A stretch of 64,000 nucleotides of DNA from Clostridium sp. CS001 (GCF_020443565.1 NZ_JAIZZN010000004.1:1-64000), one strand, 5' to 3'; positions 9,083 to 18,487 are shown, numbered from the stretch's first letter. Program-made: numbers and translations. Notes: generated by a model not told the origin, from the sequence alone.

Positions 9083-9841
9083 ATGGAGCGAGTAACATTT
9101 ACTAACTCAAATAATCTAACATTGGTGGGGAATCTCTACCCAGCAGTTAGTGATTCAATAATTATAATGTGTCATGGATTTACTTCTAACAAATACTCTA
9201 AAGGAAGGTTTGAAAGATTAATTAAAGTGCTTAATAAGTCAGGCTTTAGTGCCTTAGCTTTTGACTTTAGTGGTTGTGGAGAAAGTGACGATGATAGTTT
9301 GACAGTTGATAAAGAAGTAGATGATTTAAGAGCTGCAATTGAATTTGCAAAATCAAAAGGATACAAAAAAATTGCTTTATATGGCCATAGCCTTGGTTCA
9401 CTAATATGCTTAAAATGTTATACTCCAGAAATAATGACAATGGTTTTATCTGGAGCATTAACTGACTCAATGCATTATAATTGGGAAGAAGTCTTTACAA
9501 AAGAGCAAATGCAAGAGTTAAAAGAAATTGGCTATATAACAGAGCCAACCACTAATGAATTACGGAAACATATTATAATTGACCAGCAAATGTTAATTGA
9601 CTTTGAATTAATAAATCAAAGGGAACTTTTAAAAAATATTACTTGCCATGTGTTAATAATCCATGGCAATAATGGGGAAGAAGAAATTCTTCTTTGCGAA
9701 AGGTCTAGAAAAGCCATGACTTTGCTTTCCAACGACTCTGAGCTTAAAATTATTGATGGTGCTAATCATAGCTTTCTTGAACACTATGACATTTTAATTA
9801 ATCTTGCTAATGATTGGTTCATTAAACATATTAATTGTTAA
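9083..9841 (+). CDS. Alpha/beta hydrolase (serine hydrolase)
   Basis: The 252-residue cytosolic alpha/beta hydrolase has an oxyanion-hole strand MCHGFTSNK near residue 29, the nucleophile elbow GHSLGS with Ser near 103, a C-terminal acidic turn (LIIHGNNGEEE near 195) and the catalytic histidine in GANHSFLEH near 231. Order and spacing match small esterases, feruloyl esterase-like proteins and acylaminoacyl hydrolases. The ATG at 9083 follows GGGAGGAATTACC. It is the first of several + strand genes encoding single small-molecule enzymes. The substrate cannot be assigned. Confidence 0.8.
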   Translation: MERVTFTNSNNLTLVGNLYPAVSDSIIIMCHGFTSNKYSKGRFERLIKVLNKSGFSALAFDFSGCGESDDDSLTVDKEVDDLRAAIEFAKSKGYKKIALYGHSLGSLICLKCYTPEIMTMVLSGALTDSMHYNWEEVFTKEQMQELKEIGYITEPTTNELRKHIIIDQQMLIDFELINQRELLKNITCHVLIIHGNNGEEEILLCERSRKAMTLLSNDSELKIIDGANHSFLEHYDILINLANDWFIKHINC

Positions 9842-9881
9842 ACTTATTAATTATATCAAAAATAGTGGGGGGCATTAAAAC

Positions 9882-10721
9882 ATGTATAATCCAAAAGAAA
9901 TAAGTGAGTTTTATAATAATTATGGTGAACGCGAATGGGAGAGACTTGATTTATCAGCTTATGATAGAATTAATTATTACCTTCACATGCATTTTTTAAA
10001 AGAACATATTGGACAAGGCAAAAGGGTATTAGATGCTGGATGCGGAGCAGGAAGATTTAGTGTTCAAATAGCCCGATGTGGAAGTAATGTTACCCTCTTA
10101 GATATTTCATGTGAGCAGTTAAGGCTAGCTGAAAGTAAAATAAAAGAAGAAAACTTAGAATCAAATGTGGATGATATTATATTAGCGGATTTAAGAGATT
10201 TATCCATGATAGAGGATAACAAATTTGATACTGTAGTTTGTTATGGTGCACCATTAAATTATTTGCTAGAAAATAAAGAAAAAGCTATTAAAGAACTTGT
10301 TAGAGTTACAAAAAAAGGTGGAACTATTCTCATTAGTGTTAACAGCAAATGGGGAGTAATAAGATCTCAATTAGGAAGAGAAGATTTTGATTATGCATCT
10401 TTTTTTGGTAACCCAGATTATTGGTTTATAGACAAAGTAATAGATACTGGAGATTTACCAAAGCATGAACTGGTAACTCATCCTCCAAGACATTTCTTTG
10501 AAGCACAGGAACTTGAGGATTTATTAAATGACGCAGGACTTAAAAATATAATTTTAGGAGGAAGCCCCTGTGTTACTAGTGGATTCAGAAAATCGGCAGA
10601 GATGTTAGAAAAAGATGAAATAGCATGGAAAACCATACTGAGGTTAGAAGAAAAAGCCTATTGTACAAGAACTATGGTTGATAATGGAGAGTTTTTATTA
10701 GCTAAAGGTATAAAAAAATAA
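9882..10721 (+). CDS. Class I SAM-dependent methyltransferase
   Basis: The 279-residue protein has the SAM-binding glycine-rich motif I, VLDAGCGAGRFSVQIA, near residues 49-64. An acidic strand end (VTLLDIS near 75) comes next, and motif III-like VVCYGAPLNYLLE near 118 precedes a strand containing KKGGTILISV. This is the standard class I methyltransferase order. No RNA- or DNA-binding add-on is obvious, so a small-molecule substrate is plausible. The start has a GGGGGG-type site upstream. It lies 40 bases after the hydrolase and 24 bases before a GNAT gene, so the three may be co-transcribed. Confidence 0.8.
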   Translation: MYNPKEISEFYNNYGEREWERLDLSAYDRINYYLHMHFLKEHIGQGKRVLDAGCGAGRFSVQIARCGSNVTLLDISCEQLRLAESKIKEENLESNVDDIILADLRDLSMIEDNKFDTVVCYGAPLNYLLENKEKAIKELVRVTKKGGTILISVNSKWGVIRSQLGREDFDYASFFGNPDYWFIDKVIDTGDLPKHELVTHPPRHFFEAQELEDLLNDAGLKNIILGGSPCVTSGFRKSAEMLEKDEIAWKTILRLEEKAYCTRTMVDNGEFLLAKGIKK

Positions 10722-10745
10722 ATTACATTATCAAAGGGGAATGTC

Positions 10746-11294
10746 ATGTTAGATATAATCCAAAATCAACTACCACTTAAAGTGTCTGATAAATATTTCA
10801 TTAGGCATATATACACTGACGACAGAGAAGATCTTTTTCAAATATATAGCAATGAAAAAATAGCAAAGTATGTTGTGCGAAAAACTCACAGCTCTATAAC
10901 CGATACAGAGGAATTTATACAATTAATAAATCAGCGAGTAGAAGAAGGTAATAACCTGTATTTAGGTATTTGCATAAGAAAATCTAAAAAGCTCATTGGC
11001 ATAATTCGATTCCTAGAAAAAGATGACCCAAGTACTATAACAATTGGATATGCACTAAATGAAGATTATTGGGGTCATGGTATAATCTACACAGTGGTAA
11101 ACAACTTAGTAGAATTAATTAAGTTAGATGGAAAGTATACAAAAATGCGCGCAACAGTAAAACCTGAAAATATCAACTCACAAAGATGTGTTGAGAAACT
11201 TGGTTTTAAATTATATGAAAGATTTAGTAAAAGTGAAATTGTAGATAATAAAGAAATTGAAACTGAAAGACTATTATATTATAAAAGTTTATAA
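10746..11294 (+). CDS. GNAT family N-acetyltransferase, RimJ/RimL-like
   Basis: The 182-residue protein has the larger GNAT layout seen in RimJ/RimL-type acetyltransferases: an N-terminal FIRHIYTDDREDLFQIY segment, a central LIGIIRFLEKDD strand, then IGYALNEDYWGHGI (acetyl-CoA loop region, near residue 102), and a C-terminal NSQRCVEKLGF segment. These elements are diagnostic in order. AAAGGGG lies before the ATG. Targets in this subfamily include ribosomal protein N-termini and antibiotics, and sequence alone does not decide here. Confidence 0.8.
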   Translation: MLDIIQNQLPLKVSDKYFIRHIYTDDREDLFQIYSNEKIAKYVVRKTHSSITDTEEFIQLINQRVEEGNNLYLGICIRKSKKLIGIIRFLEKDDPSTITIGYALNEDYWGHGIIYTVVNNLVELIKLDGKYTKMRATVKPENINSQRCVEKLGFKLYERFSKSEIVDNKEIETERLLYYKSL

Positions 11295-11363
11295 TTATAT
11301 TATTAGGAAGAAATTTATCTCATTATCCCTAAATAAACTTAAGAAAGGCTTGGTACTCATTAT

Positions 11364-11424
11364 ATGAAGGAAATCATTTTTGTAACAAGTAATAAAGGAA
11401 AATAAAAGTAAGCACATGGACTAA
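11364..11424 (+). pseudogene. Remnant of an RdgB/HAM1-type NTP pyrophosphatase 5' end
   Basis: An ATG at 11364 encodes a 13-codon stretch reading MKEIIFVTSNKGK, then TAA (11403-11405) and a second in-frame stop at 11409. The motif F-(V/A)-T-(S/N)-N-K-G-K is the conserved N-terminus of the Ham1/RdgB non-canonical purine NTP pyrophosphatases, in which it binds the triphosphate. No further part of that enzyme follows; the next gene begins at 11447. The simplest reading is a decayed fragment. Chance similarity over 13 residues cannot be excluded. Confidence 0.4.
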
Positions 11425-11446
11425 ATCCTATTGGAGGAACTTAAAA

Positions 11447-12199
11447 ATGGAAACATTTAAATATAATCAATATCTAAGAACTGTTGAACTATGTAGAAAA
11501 AATATAGATTCATTTTCTAAATACCCATTTTCATTAGAAGCAGTACGCAATTTATTTACTTTAGATTTGCATCCAAAAGTAACTTTTATTGTAGGTGAAA
11601 ATGGTACTGGAAAGTCAACTATACTTGAAGCAGTTGCTACATCCTATGGATTTAATCCTGAAGGGGGCACAAAAAATTTTAATTTCTCCACTATGAGCAC
11701 ACATTCAGATTTGCATAAATACTTGAAATTAGTAAAGGGAGTAAGAAGGCCGGAAGATGGTTTTTTTCTAAGGGCAGAGAGCTTTTACAATGTTGCAACC
11801 AATATTGACGAATTAGACAAGTTTGGAAGAGGACCAAAGATTATAGATTCATATGGAGGACATTCATTGCATGAGCAATCACATGGTGAATCCTTTTTAT
11901 CAGTATTTATTAATCGATTTAGAGGTAAAGGTTTGTATATTCTAGATGAACCCGAAGCAGCGTTATCGCCATCAAGACAAATGGCTATGCTTGCCAGAAT
12001 GCATGAGTTAGTTCAAAAGGATTCTCAATTTATAATTGCTACTCATTCCCCAATTATAATGTCTTATCCGGATGCTATAATATACGAATTAAATAATGGA
12101 TTTAAAGAAGTAGCATATAGAGATACTGAGCATTACCAGGTCATGAAGGAATTCATAAATAATACTGATAGAATGTTAAATATAATTATGGATTTGTAA
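11447..12199 (+). CDS. AAA family ATPase (ABC/SMC-type predicted ATPase)
   Basis: The 250-residue cytosolic ATPase has Walker A GENGTGKST near residues 50-58, an ABC-signature-like SHGESFLSVF near 145, Walker B YILDEPEAALSP near 165, and a switch histidine in IIATHSPIIM near 202. It lacks the long coiled coil of SMC/RecF proteins, so the two halves of the head domain are nearly contiguous. Small proteins of this type are widespread accessory ATPases of unclear role. The gene lies directly after the HAM1-like remnant and before a DTW-domain gene, with a GGAGG site at its start. Confidence 0.75.
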   Translation: METFKYNQYLRTVELCRKNIDSFSKYPFSLEAVRNLFTLDLHPKVTFIVGENGTGKSTILEAVATSYGFNPEGGTKNFNFSTMSTHSDLHKYLKLVKGVRRPEDGFFLRAESFYNVATNIDELDKFGRGPKIIDSYGGHSLHEQSHGESFLSVFINRFRGKGLYILDEPEAALSPSRQMAMLARMHELVQKDSQFIIATHSPIIMSYPDAIIYELNNGFKEVAYRDTEHYQVMKEFINNTDRMLNIIMDL

Positions 12200-12245
12200 T
12201 TATATTTAACAACATTTTAGAACTTTAAGAACAATTGGAGGATGT

Positions 12246-12881
12246 ATGGATTGTAATTATAAAGTAAAACCAATAACAAGTTTATACGAAAGTTGTGATA
12301 AATGTGGATTACCAAAAATAAATTGTATTTGTCATAAAGCACCTGAAGTTAATACTAATGCTAAGATTTGGATACTGTCAACGGAAAAAGAGTTTTATAG
12401 ACCTTCTAACACTGCAAGGCTATTAAAACTAATTAATCCCAATTCAACTGAGATTTTTCTATGGGAAAGAACAAAAAAATCAGAGAAATTAATTGAGAAC
12501 ATAAATAATGAAAAATATGAACCATATTTACTATTTCCAATAGAAGATGATAATGAACAACATAGAAAAGTTGAATATGAAAATACAGGCAAAATCCCTG
12601 CATTTATTTTAATAGATGGTACATGGAAAGAAGCACGCAAAATACTTAGAAAAAGTGATTATTTAAATAACCTACCTAGGATTTCTTTAGAACCTAATTT
12701 TAAGTCCCAATATGATTTAAGAAGAGGTGCTGAGCAAGGAAACTTATGCACAATAGAAGCAGCAATAGAAGTATTAAAAATAAACAATGAACTTGAAAGT
12801 TCACAAGTTATATATAATTTTTATAATCTGTTTTTAAGGAGTTATAAAGCAGGAGCAAGTGGCCATATATTAAGGGATTAA
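12246..12881 (+). CDS. tapT: DTW domain protein, tRNA-uridine aminocarboxypropyltransferase-like
   Basis: The 211-residue protein begins with a cysteine cluster (CDKCGLPKINCICH, residues about 17-30) followed by a SPOUT-like fold. The defining DTW motif appears as LIDGTWKEARKI near 122, and a later LRRGAEQGNLCTIEA near 160 matches the second conserved block. DTW proteins (TapT, formerly YfiP) transfer the aminocarboxypropyl group of SAM to uridine in the tRNA variable loop, making acp3U. The ATG follows TTGGAGG. Family membership is clear. Whether this copy modifies tRNA rather than another RNA is inferred. Confidence 0.7.
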   Translation: MDCNYKVKPITSLYESCDKCGLPKINCICHKAPEVNTNAKIWILSTEKEFYRPSNTARLLKLINPNSTEIFLWERTKKSEKLIENINNEKYEPYLLFPIEDDNEQHRKVEYENTGKIPAFILIDGTWKEARKILRKSDYLNNLPRISLEPNFKSQYDLRRGAEQGNLCTIEAAIEVLKINNELESSQVIYNFYNLFLRSYKAGASGHILRD

Positions 12882-12924
12882 TAACAAGATAAACTAAAAA
12901 TAAACTTGATTGAGAGGGAGTAAA

Positions 12925-13416
12925 ATGATAAAAAAATTGGAAAAAGATTTAGAATCAAAGCCAAAGTTACACGGATATTATAATTCACCCATTGGTATTA
13001 TTGAAATAACTGCAAATGATGAAGCTATTACTTCTTTGTATTTTGTAGAAGAAGAAACTATGGTTCCAAATGAATCAGCTATATTAGACCAGGCAATTAT
13101 CCAAATTGATGAGTATTTTAAAGGTGATAGGAGAGTATTTGATTTAAAATGTGAGTTCACAGGAACTGACTTTCAAAAGAAGGTATGGAATGAGTTAATT
13201 AAAATACCATATGGTGAAACATTATCATATAAGGAGCTTGCAATTAAAATTGGAAATGAGAAATCAACAAGAGCCGTTGGAAATGCTAATGGTAAAAATG
13301 CCATTAGTATAATTGTGCCATGCCATAGGGTAATTGGCTCAGATAAGAGTTTAACAGGATATGCATGGGGAATAAGCAGAAAGCAGTGGCTTTTATCGCA
13401 TGAGAAATCAATATAA
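12925..13416 (+). CDS. Methylated-DNA--protein-cysteine methyltransferase (MGMT/Ogt)
   Basis: The 163-residue suicide DNA-repair protein removes alkyl groups from O6-alkylguanine. An N-terminal Ada-type ribonuclease-like domain precedes the catalytic domain, in which FQKKVWNELIKIPYGET (near 80) and the active-site PCHRV with Cys near 133 are intact. The C-terminal segment reads GYAWGISRKQWLL, where most homologues have GYAGG. The start is taken as ATG 12925 because GAGAGGGAG precedes it; a TTG at 12910 overlaps that site. A second, cysteine-less relative is encoded at 21339, so the region holds both a repair enzyme and an alkyltransferase-like lesion sensor. Confidence 0.9.
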   Translation: MIKKLEKDLESKPKLHGYYNSPIGIIEITANDEAITSLYFVEEETMVPNESAILDQAIIQIDEYFKGDRRVFDLKCEFTGTDFQKKVWNELIKIPYGETLSYKELAIKIGNEKSTRAVGNANGKNAISIIVPCHRVIGSDKSLTGYAWGISRKQWLLSHEKSI

Positions 13417-13524
13417 GTTACTAAAAATGATTTTTCTGAATTCTAGGACATGGCTATGATGGATAAGGATATTTAATATTACAGCACCGCAGGTGATAAT
13501 TTAACTGCCTTAAGGGGGATTTTA

Positions 13525-14886
13525 ATGGGGAACAATATTTTAAATTTAACAAACAAAAAATTCAACAATGATATTAAAAAGATATTTATGCTCTCATGGC
13601 CAGTTATGGTAGGCATGATACTTCAAAGTCTTTTAGGTACAGTTGATACTTATTTCATATCAAAGCTTGGGACAAGCCAGGCAGCTGCAGCAGGTTTATC
13701 TAATTCAGCATCAGCTGTAATATTTGTAATGTCCACTCTTGTATCAGCCGGAACCGTTGCTCTTGTTTCAAGAAGTTATGGTGAGGGCAACATGGATGCA
13801 GTTAAGAAATTCAGTGGAGAGTCCTTTCTTTTATCTGCAATTTTCGGAACAATACTAAGTATAATATGTTATCTAAATACTGCAAACATTATTAATATGG
13901 TTTTTAACCCACATCCTAATGTAGCAGTTCTCGCCGAGCAATATTTATCTATAATTTTTATGGGAACATTGTTTGTATTTTTAAATTCAGCACTTAGGAC
14001 AATTGTTCAATCTCTGGGGGACACATTAACACCACTTATAGTGTTCGGAATAGCAAATATCATAAATGCAATTCTTGATCCATTTTTTATGTTCACACTT
14101 AATCTTGGAATAAAAGGTGCGGCATTAGCAACAGTTATATCTATGATTTTCTCATGTGTTGCTATTAATATTATTATCATTAAAAAAATATACAATTCAA
14201 GTATAAAAGAATTTATATTAAGTTCGAAGTTAACATATGAAAACAGCATAAGAATATTAAAAATCGGAGGCTGGGCATGCCTTCAACAGGTTGCACGTCC
14301 AATTACGGGCATGCTTATGTTTAGTCTCATATATGTAATTGGAGGGTCTGAGGCAACTGCAGCTTTTGGAATAGGTGGACAGCTTTTTAATTATACCTTT
14401 ATATTCCTTGTAGGTCTTTCTACTGCAATTTCAATAATGGTGGGACAAAGCCTTGGGAGAGGTGATGTAGATGGCTGTGATAGGATTATTAAAGAAGGGC
14501 TAAAGCTTGCATCTTTTAATATGATTCTATTTTCAATACCATATTTAATTTTTCCAGAGATAATAATGAAGTTTTTTATTAATGACCCATTAGTAATAAC
14601 TATTGGAGCTCAATACTTAAGAATCGTATATGTTGGCCTTATTTTCGTGGTACCTACCATAATATATGGAGGTGTTTTTCAGGGTGCTGGAGATACTTTC
14701 CCACCTATGATATCTTCCATTATTGCAAATGTAGTTCTGAAACTACCTATTGCATATATACTGGCAAAAACATTAAAAGTTGGAACAAACGGTGTTTGGA
14801 TTGCTGTTTCTTTATCAGTAATAATTGAGGCAGCTATAATAATGGTTTACTTCAAAACTAACAGATGGAAGGAGAAAATAATATGA
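13525..14886 (+). CDS. MATE family efflux transporter
   Basis: The 453-residue protein has twelve predicted hydrophobic helices in two similar halves. The first helix region reads MLSWPVMVGMILQSLLGTVDTYFI, written here as FMLSWPVMVG followed by VDTYF, which is the standard MATE opening. Internal repeats GIKGAALATVIS and VGTNGVWIAVSLS mark the end of each half. MATE pumps export cationic drugs using a Na+ or H+ gradient. The ATG follows AAGGGGG. The next gene starts within four bases of its stop, so it is probably co-expressed with the double GNAT protein. Confidence 0.88.
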   Translation: MGNNILNLTNKKFNNDIKKIFMLSWPVMVGMILQSLLGTVDTYFISKLGTSQAAAAGLSNSASAVIFVMSTLVSAGTVALVSRSYGEGNMDAVKKFSGESFLLSAIFGTILSIICYLNTANIINMVFNPHPNVAVLAEQYLSIIFMGTLFVFLNSALRTIVQSLGDTLTPLIVFGIANIINAILDPFFMFTLNLGIKGAALATVISMIFSCVAINIIIIKKIYNSSIKEFILSSKLTYENSIRILKIGGWACLQQVARPITGMLMFSLIYVIGGSEATAAFGIGGQLFNYTFIFLVGLSTAISIMVGQSLGRGDVDGCDRIIKEGLKLASFNMILFSIPYLIFPEIIMKFFINDPLVITIGAQYLRIVYVGLIFVVPTIIYGGVFQGAGDTFPPMISSIIANVVLKLPIAYILAKTLKVGTNGVWIAVSLSVIIEAAIIMVYFKTNRWKEKII

Positions 14887-16163
14887 TAATAAAAACTAAG
14901 CCATCAAAGGCAATTACTCAGTATTTAAATACTAATAAAATTATTAATTTAAATATTTTAGGAGTAATCGAGAATGAACCAGAGGCTGAGATATATGTAG
15001 ATAATGAGTATTCGCCTAATATAGTTCTTGTACGACATGAATACTTTAACTATATATACACAGAAAATGATGAACTTTTAGATGAAATGCTTGAAGGTTT
15101 ATTTAAAGACAACTTTTATGGATTTTCGGGGGTTTATAGACCTCTTGCTGAGAAAATAAGAAAAAAATACACTCTTACCTGGGAAAGTAGATGTTCACTT
15201 CACTACCTTCCAGAAGAAAATTTGGATTTAAGTCTTATAAAAAATCCTGTGAAAGATATTGATTTAGAAGATGCTAAAACAGTAGATGAATTCTATACCT
15301 ATAGATATCCAGGTAGTATTGAAAAAATCAAAAAAGATATTCTAAACAGACCAACCTCAGCTGTATATGTTAATGAGGATATTGCCTCTTGGGTACTTGT
15401 TCATGATGATAATTCAATGGGAATAATGTATACAAAGGAAGAATATCGAAAGAAAGGATATGCAGTTGACACCACCATAGATCTTGCTTTTAAAATTATA
15501 AGGCAAGGAAAAATTCCTTTTCTTCAAATAGTTAAAGCTAACACTATGTCTCCAGGCCTTGCTGCCAAATGTAACTTTGTATTCCATGGTTATTCAGATT
15601 GGTTCGGCATAATTGCAGGACTACCACAGGATCTTATAGATGTAAATAATAATAGTAAAACTAATCATCTTAAATCACTTGAAAACTTTGATTATATTAA
15701 AGACAAAAATCTAAGTTGTATGTATCTTCCAATGTACTGTTTTAAAGATGAATACGAAGAAGTTCAAGGGTTTAGCGTTGTAAAAGCAGTTGATATAGAT
15801 CAGCTAGATACATGGTGTGAAACCTTTATCACTAGTATTGATTTAAGTGATGAAACAAAAGAATCCTTTAAAGAGATACTTTATAGAGCCGTTTCAAATA
15901 GTGATAATGGATATACTCTTTATATTGGAATGCTAAATGGTGGGTGCGTGTCTACAACTGCCTTTCATAAATTTGATGATGAAGTGTTAGGCTTATATTT
16001 TACAATTGTTAAAGGTAAAATTGGTAGAAATGAAATTAGAAGAGCTACAATTATGGAAGCTTTAAAGAGCGAAAATAATGGTTCTTTAGAGTTTGTAGTA
16101 CTTCAAGAATCTAAAGAATATGTTAAAATGCTTGAGAAAATTGGATTTGTACACAGTAATTAA
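14883..16163 (+). CDS. Tandem GNAT (FR47-like) acetyltransferase
   Basis: The 426-residue protein contains two GNAT-like halves. The first (about residues 1-245) has GIMYTKEEYRKKGYA near 180, the acetyl-CoA loop of FR47/GLYAT-like enzymes, followed by FLQIVKANTMSP. The second (about 265-426) has the core strands around LYIGMLNGGC and EVLGLYFTIV and the C-terminal YVKMLEKIGFV, but its CoA loop (KGKIGRNEIRRA) is degenerate. The ATG at 14883 is preferred because GGAAGGAG precedes it; this overlaps the MATE stop codon. One active and one structural domain is a plausible but unproven reading. Confidence 0.7.
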   Translation: MIIKTKPSKAITQYLNTNKIINLNILGVIENEPEAEIYVDNEYSPNIVLVRHEYFNYIYTENDELLDEMLEGLFKDNFYGFSGVYRPLAEKIRKKYTLTWESRCSLHYLPEENLDLSLIKNPVKDIDLEDAKTVDEFYTYRYPGSIEKIKKDILNRPTSAVYVNEDIASWVLVHDDNSMGIMYTKEEYRKKGYAVDTTIDLAFKIIRQGKIPFLQIVKANTMSPGLAAKCNFVFHGYSDWFGIIAGLPQDLIDVNNNSKTNHLKSLENFDYIKDKNLSCMYLPMYCFKDEYEEVQGFSVVKAVDIDQLDTWCETFITSIDLSDETKESFKEILYRAVSNSDNGYTLYIGMLNGGCVSTTAFHKFDDEVLGLYFTIVKGKIGRNEIRRATIMEALKSENNGSLEFVVLQESKEYVKMLEKIGFVHSN

Positions 16164-16167
16164 TAAA

Positions 16168-16206
16168 AATGCTAGTAATTTAAAAACTACTAGCATTCTT
16201 ATTTTT
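16168..16206 (+). terminator. Rho-independent terminator after the MATE/GNAT pair
   Basis: A 10-bp stem (16168-16177 with 16188-16197) is followed by TTCTTATTTTTA. It separates the MATE/GNAT unit from the two-component system. Confidence 0.75.
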
Positions 16207-16293
16207 ATAACCTACAATTAATTTTATGATTAAGGTCTTCAAGTGTGAGTGAATTGCAGTATAATAGGGTTTAAAAGAAAGAGGTGGATTTAT

Positions 16294-17004
16294 ATGGACA
16301 ATGCAAGAATACTTCTAGTTGATGATGAAGAACGTATAAGGGATATGATAAAGGAATATACAAGCCTAGAAGATTATAATATAGACGAAGCATCCAATGG
16401 CATAGAAGCTTTAGAGCTATTTAAACAGCATAAATATTCACTTATTATATTAGATGTTATGATGCCTAAAATAGATGGTTTTACAGTTTGTAGGGAAATC
16501 CGCAAGACATCAAATGTTCCTGTAATTATGCTTACTGCAAGGGGAGAGGAATATGATAAACTTTTCGGTTTTGAGCTTGGCGTTGATGATTACATAATAA
16601 AACCTTTTAGCCCAAAGGAACTTCTTGCACGTATGAAAGCAATAATCCGAAGAAGCTCTAGTGCTGACATTGAAGCTGAAAAAGAAAATATAGTTACCTT
16701 AGATGGGCTTGTTGTAGATTTTGATTCAAGAAATACTTATGTGAACGGTAATATAGTTACACTTACGCCTAAAGAATATAGTTTACTTATTTTTTTAATA
16801 AAGAACTCCAATAGAGTATTTTCAAGAGAGCAACTACTCAATGAAGTTTGGGGATATGACTTTATTGGTGATGACAGAACTGTAGACACACATATAAAAA
16901 TGCTACGCGTAAGTATAAAAGAATATAGAAAATATATTGTTACAGTTTGGGGCACAGGTTATAAGTTTGAGGTGGGTGGAAAAAATGAAAAGCATAGCTC
17001 TTAA
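16294..17004 (+). CDS. OmpR/PhoB-family response regulator
   Basis: The 236-residue protein has an N-terminal receiver domain with the acidic pair in LLVDDEE, the phospho-acceptor Asp near residue 54 (LDVMMPK), Thr in LTARG and Lys in IIKPF. A C-terminal winged-helix DNA-binding domain reads LTPKEYSLLIFLIKNSNRVF...DDRTVDTHIKMLR in pattern. The start ATG 16294 follows AAAGAGGTGG; an upstream in-frame ATG at 16249 lacks a ribosome site. The partner kinase gene overlaps its 3' end. The target genes are likely the small exported-protein genes immediately downstream, which is an inference from position. Confidence 0.9.
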   Translation: MDNARILLVDDEERIRDMIKEYTSLEDYNIDEASNGIEALELFKQHKYSLIILDVMMPKIDGFTVCREIRKTSNVPVIMLTARGEEYDKLFGFELGVDDYIIKPFSPKELLARMKAIIRRSSSADIEAEKENIVTLDGLVVDFDSRNTYVNGNIVTLTPKEYSLLIFLIKNSNRVFSREQLLNEVWGYDFIGDDRTVDTHIKMLRVSIKEYRKYIVTVWGTGYKFEVGGKNEKHSS

Positions 17005-18382
17005 ACTGTGGTCCGGAATGATAGCACTTGTTGTAATAATGCTTGTTATGCTATGGATTTTTCAAATTGTGTTCTTGGAAAAATTTTATACTGGAATAAA
17101 AATTTCAGAGGTGAAAAACAAAGGATACTCTATTATCAATAAGTTAGAGGCAGAGGAGAACATAGATTTAGAAACCACCTTAGAAAGTTTTGTTAATGAA
17201 ACTAATTCTAGTGTTGAATTTTTAGATTCAAATGGAGAAACGCTCTATAACGTAGCTTCAAATAGCAGTAATTCTCAGATGCCTATGTCGATGAATAATT
17301 CAAGATCTGATGCTATTAATGACATTGTTTCCGAAAAAGAAGTAATTTTATCTTTAGTTCATCCTAAATTCCACAACACCTTTATACTTATTGGATTACC
17401 TCTTAAGATGCAAAATGAATTTAAAGGAGGTCTCCTTATAAGCTTGCCTTTAGCTCCTGTAAATGATACAGCTTCTATATTGAAAGTGCAGCTATTTTAC
17501 ATCACATTAATTCTTCTTTTCACAGCTTTGATATTTGCTTATTTCTTGTCGAGAAGCTTTACGAGACCTATACTTGAAATTACAAAAGTCTCCGAAGAAA
17601 TGGCTTCAGGCAATTTCTCTGTTAAAATCAAGTCTAAAAACAGAGATGAGATTGGTAGACTTGCATCAACTATTAATTATATGGGGGAAGAGCTTTCGAA
17701 AATAGAACAACTCAGAAGGGACCTTATTGCTAACGTGTCTCATGAACTGCGAACACCCTTAAGTCTAATCAGAGGTTATGCTGAGACAATTAGAGATGTC
17801 ACAGGGGATTTTCCTGAAAAGCGTGAAAAACAGCTTGGAATTATTATAGAGGAATCAGAGAGACTGGGACTCATCGTTAATGACATTCTAGATTTATCTC
17901 AAATACAAGCCGGCTATGTTAATCTAAATAAAACTCAGTTTAATATAAATATTCTTTTGAAAAGAGTCATTAAGAAGTTTGAGATTTTAAGTGAGAAAAA
18001 CGGAGTGGATATAGATCTTGAAACTCATGGTGATGTCATAGTAGAGGCAGATGAAATCAGAATAGAACAGGTCATGTATAACCTTGTAAATAACGCTTTC
18101 AACCATACTGAAAGATCTGGGCATATAGTTATAAAAGCAATAGAAAATGAAGAATCTATTAGGATTGAAGTTGCAGATACTGGAATAGGTATATCAGAAG
18201 AAGACTTAAATCATATATGGGACAGATTTTATAAAGCAGATAAAATTGAAAATCTAAAAGCCACAGGTACAGGTATTGGACTTACTATTGTAAAGACTAT
18301 TCTAGAATCACAGAATTTTAAATATGGAGTAGAGAGTACCAAAGGAATTGGAACTATGTTTTGGTTGGAGATTAAAAAATAA
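16985..18382 (+). CDS. Membrane sensor histidine kinase
   Basis: The 465-residue kinase has a first membrane helix near residues 8-30, an extracellular sensor segment to about 170, a second helix near 172-192, then HAMP. The dimerisation/phospho-acceptor box is SHELRTPL with His near 253, and the ATPase carries N (NLVNNAF), G1 (VADTGIGI) and G2 (GTGIGLTI) boxes. The ATG at 16985 follows GGTGG and overlaps the regulator's stop by 20 bases, the usual coupled arrangement. The extracellular part has no recognised fold; it is about 140 residues, serine/asparagine-rich, and contains a Met-Pro-Met-Ser-Met run. Confidence 0.9.
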   Translation: MKSIALKLWSGMIALVVIMLVMLWIFQIVFLEKFYTGIKISEVKNKGYSIINKLEAEENIDLETTLESFVNETNSSVEFLDSNGETLYNVASNSSNSQMPMSMNNSRSDAINDIVSEKEVILSLVHPKFHNTFILIGLPLKMQNEFKGGLLISLPLAPVNDTASILKVQLFYITLILLFTALIFAYFLSRSFTRPILEITKVSEEMASGNFSVKIKSKNRDEIGRLASTINYMGEELSKIEQLRRDLIANVSHELRTPLSLIRGYAETIRDVTGDFPEKREKQLGIIIEESERLGLIVNDILDLSQIQAGYVNLNKTQFNINILLKRVIKKFEILSEKNGVDIDLETHGDVIVEADEIRIEQVMYNLVNNAFNHTERSGHIVIKAIENEESIRIEVADTGIGISEEDLNHIWDRFYKADKIENLKATGTGIGLTIVKTILESQNFKYGVESTKGIGTMFWLEIKK

Positions 18383-18487
18383 TGTTTATAATTTCACTAT
18401 TAATTCTTTGTTCTAACATACTTCTATCACAATTGGACCTTATACTAAATATATAAACCAAATAAAAATATTAAGGAGTGTGTATTT

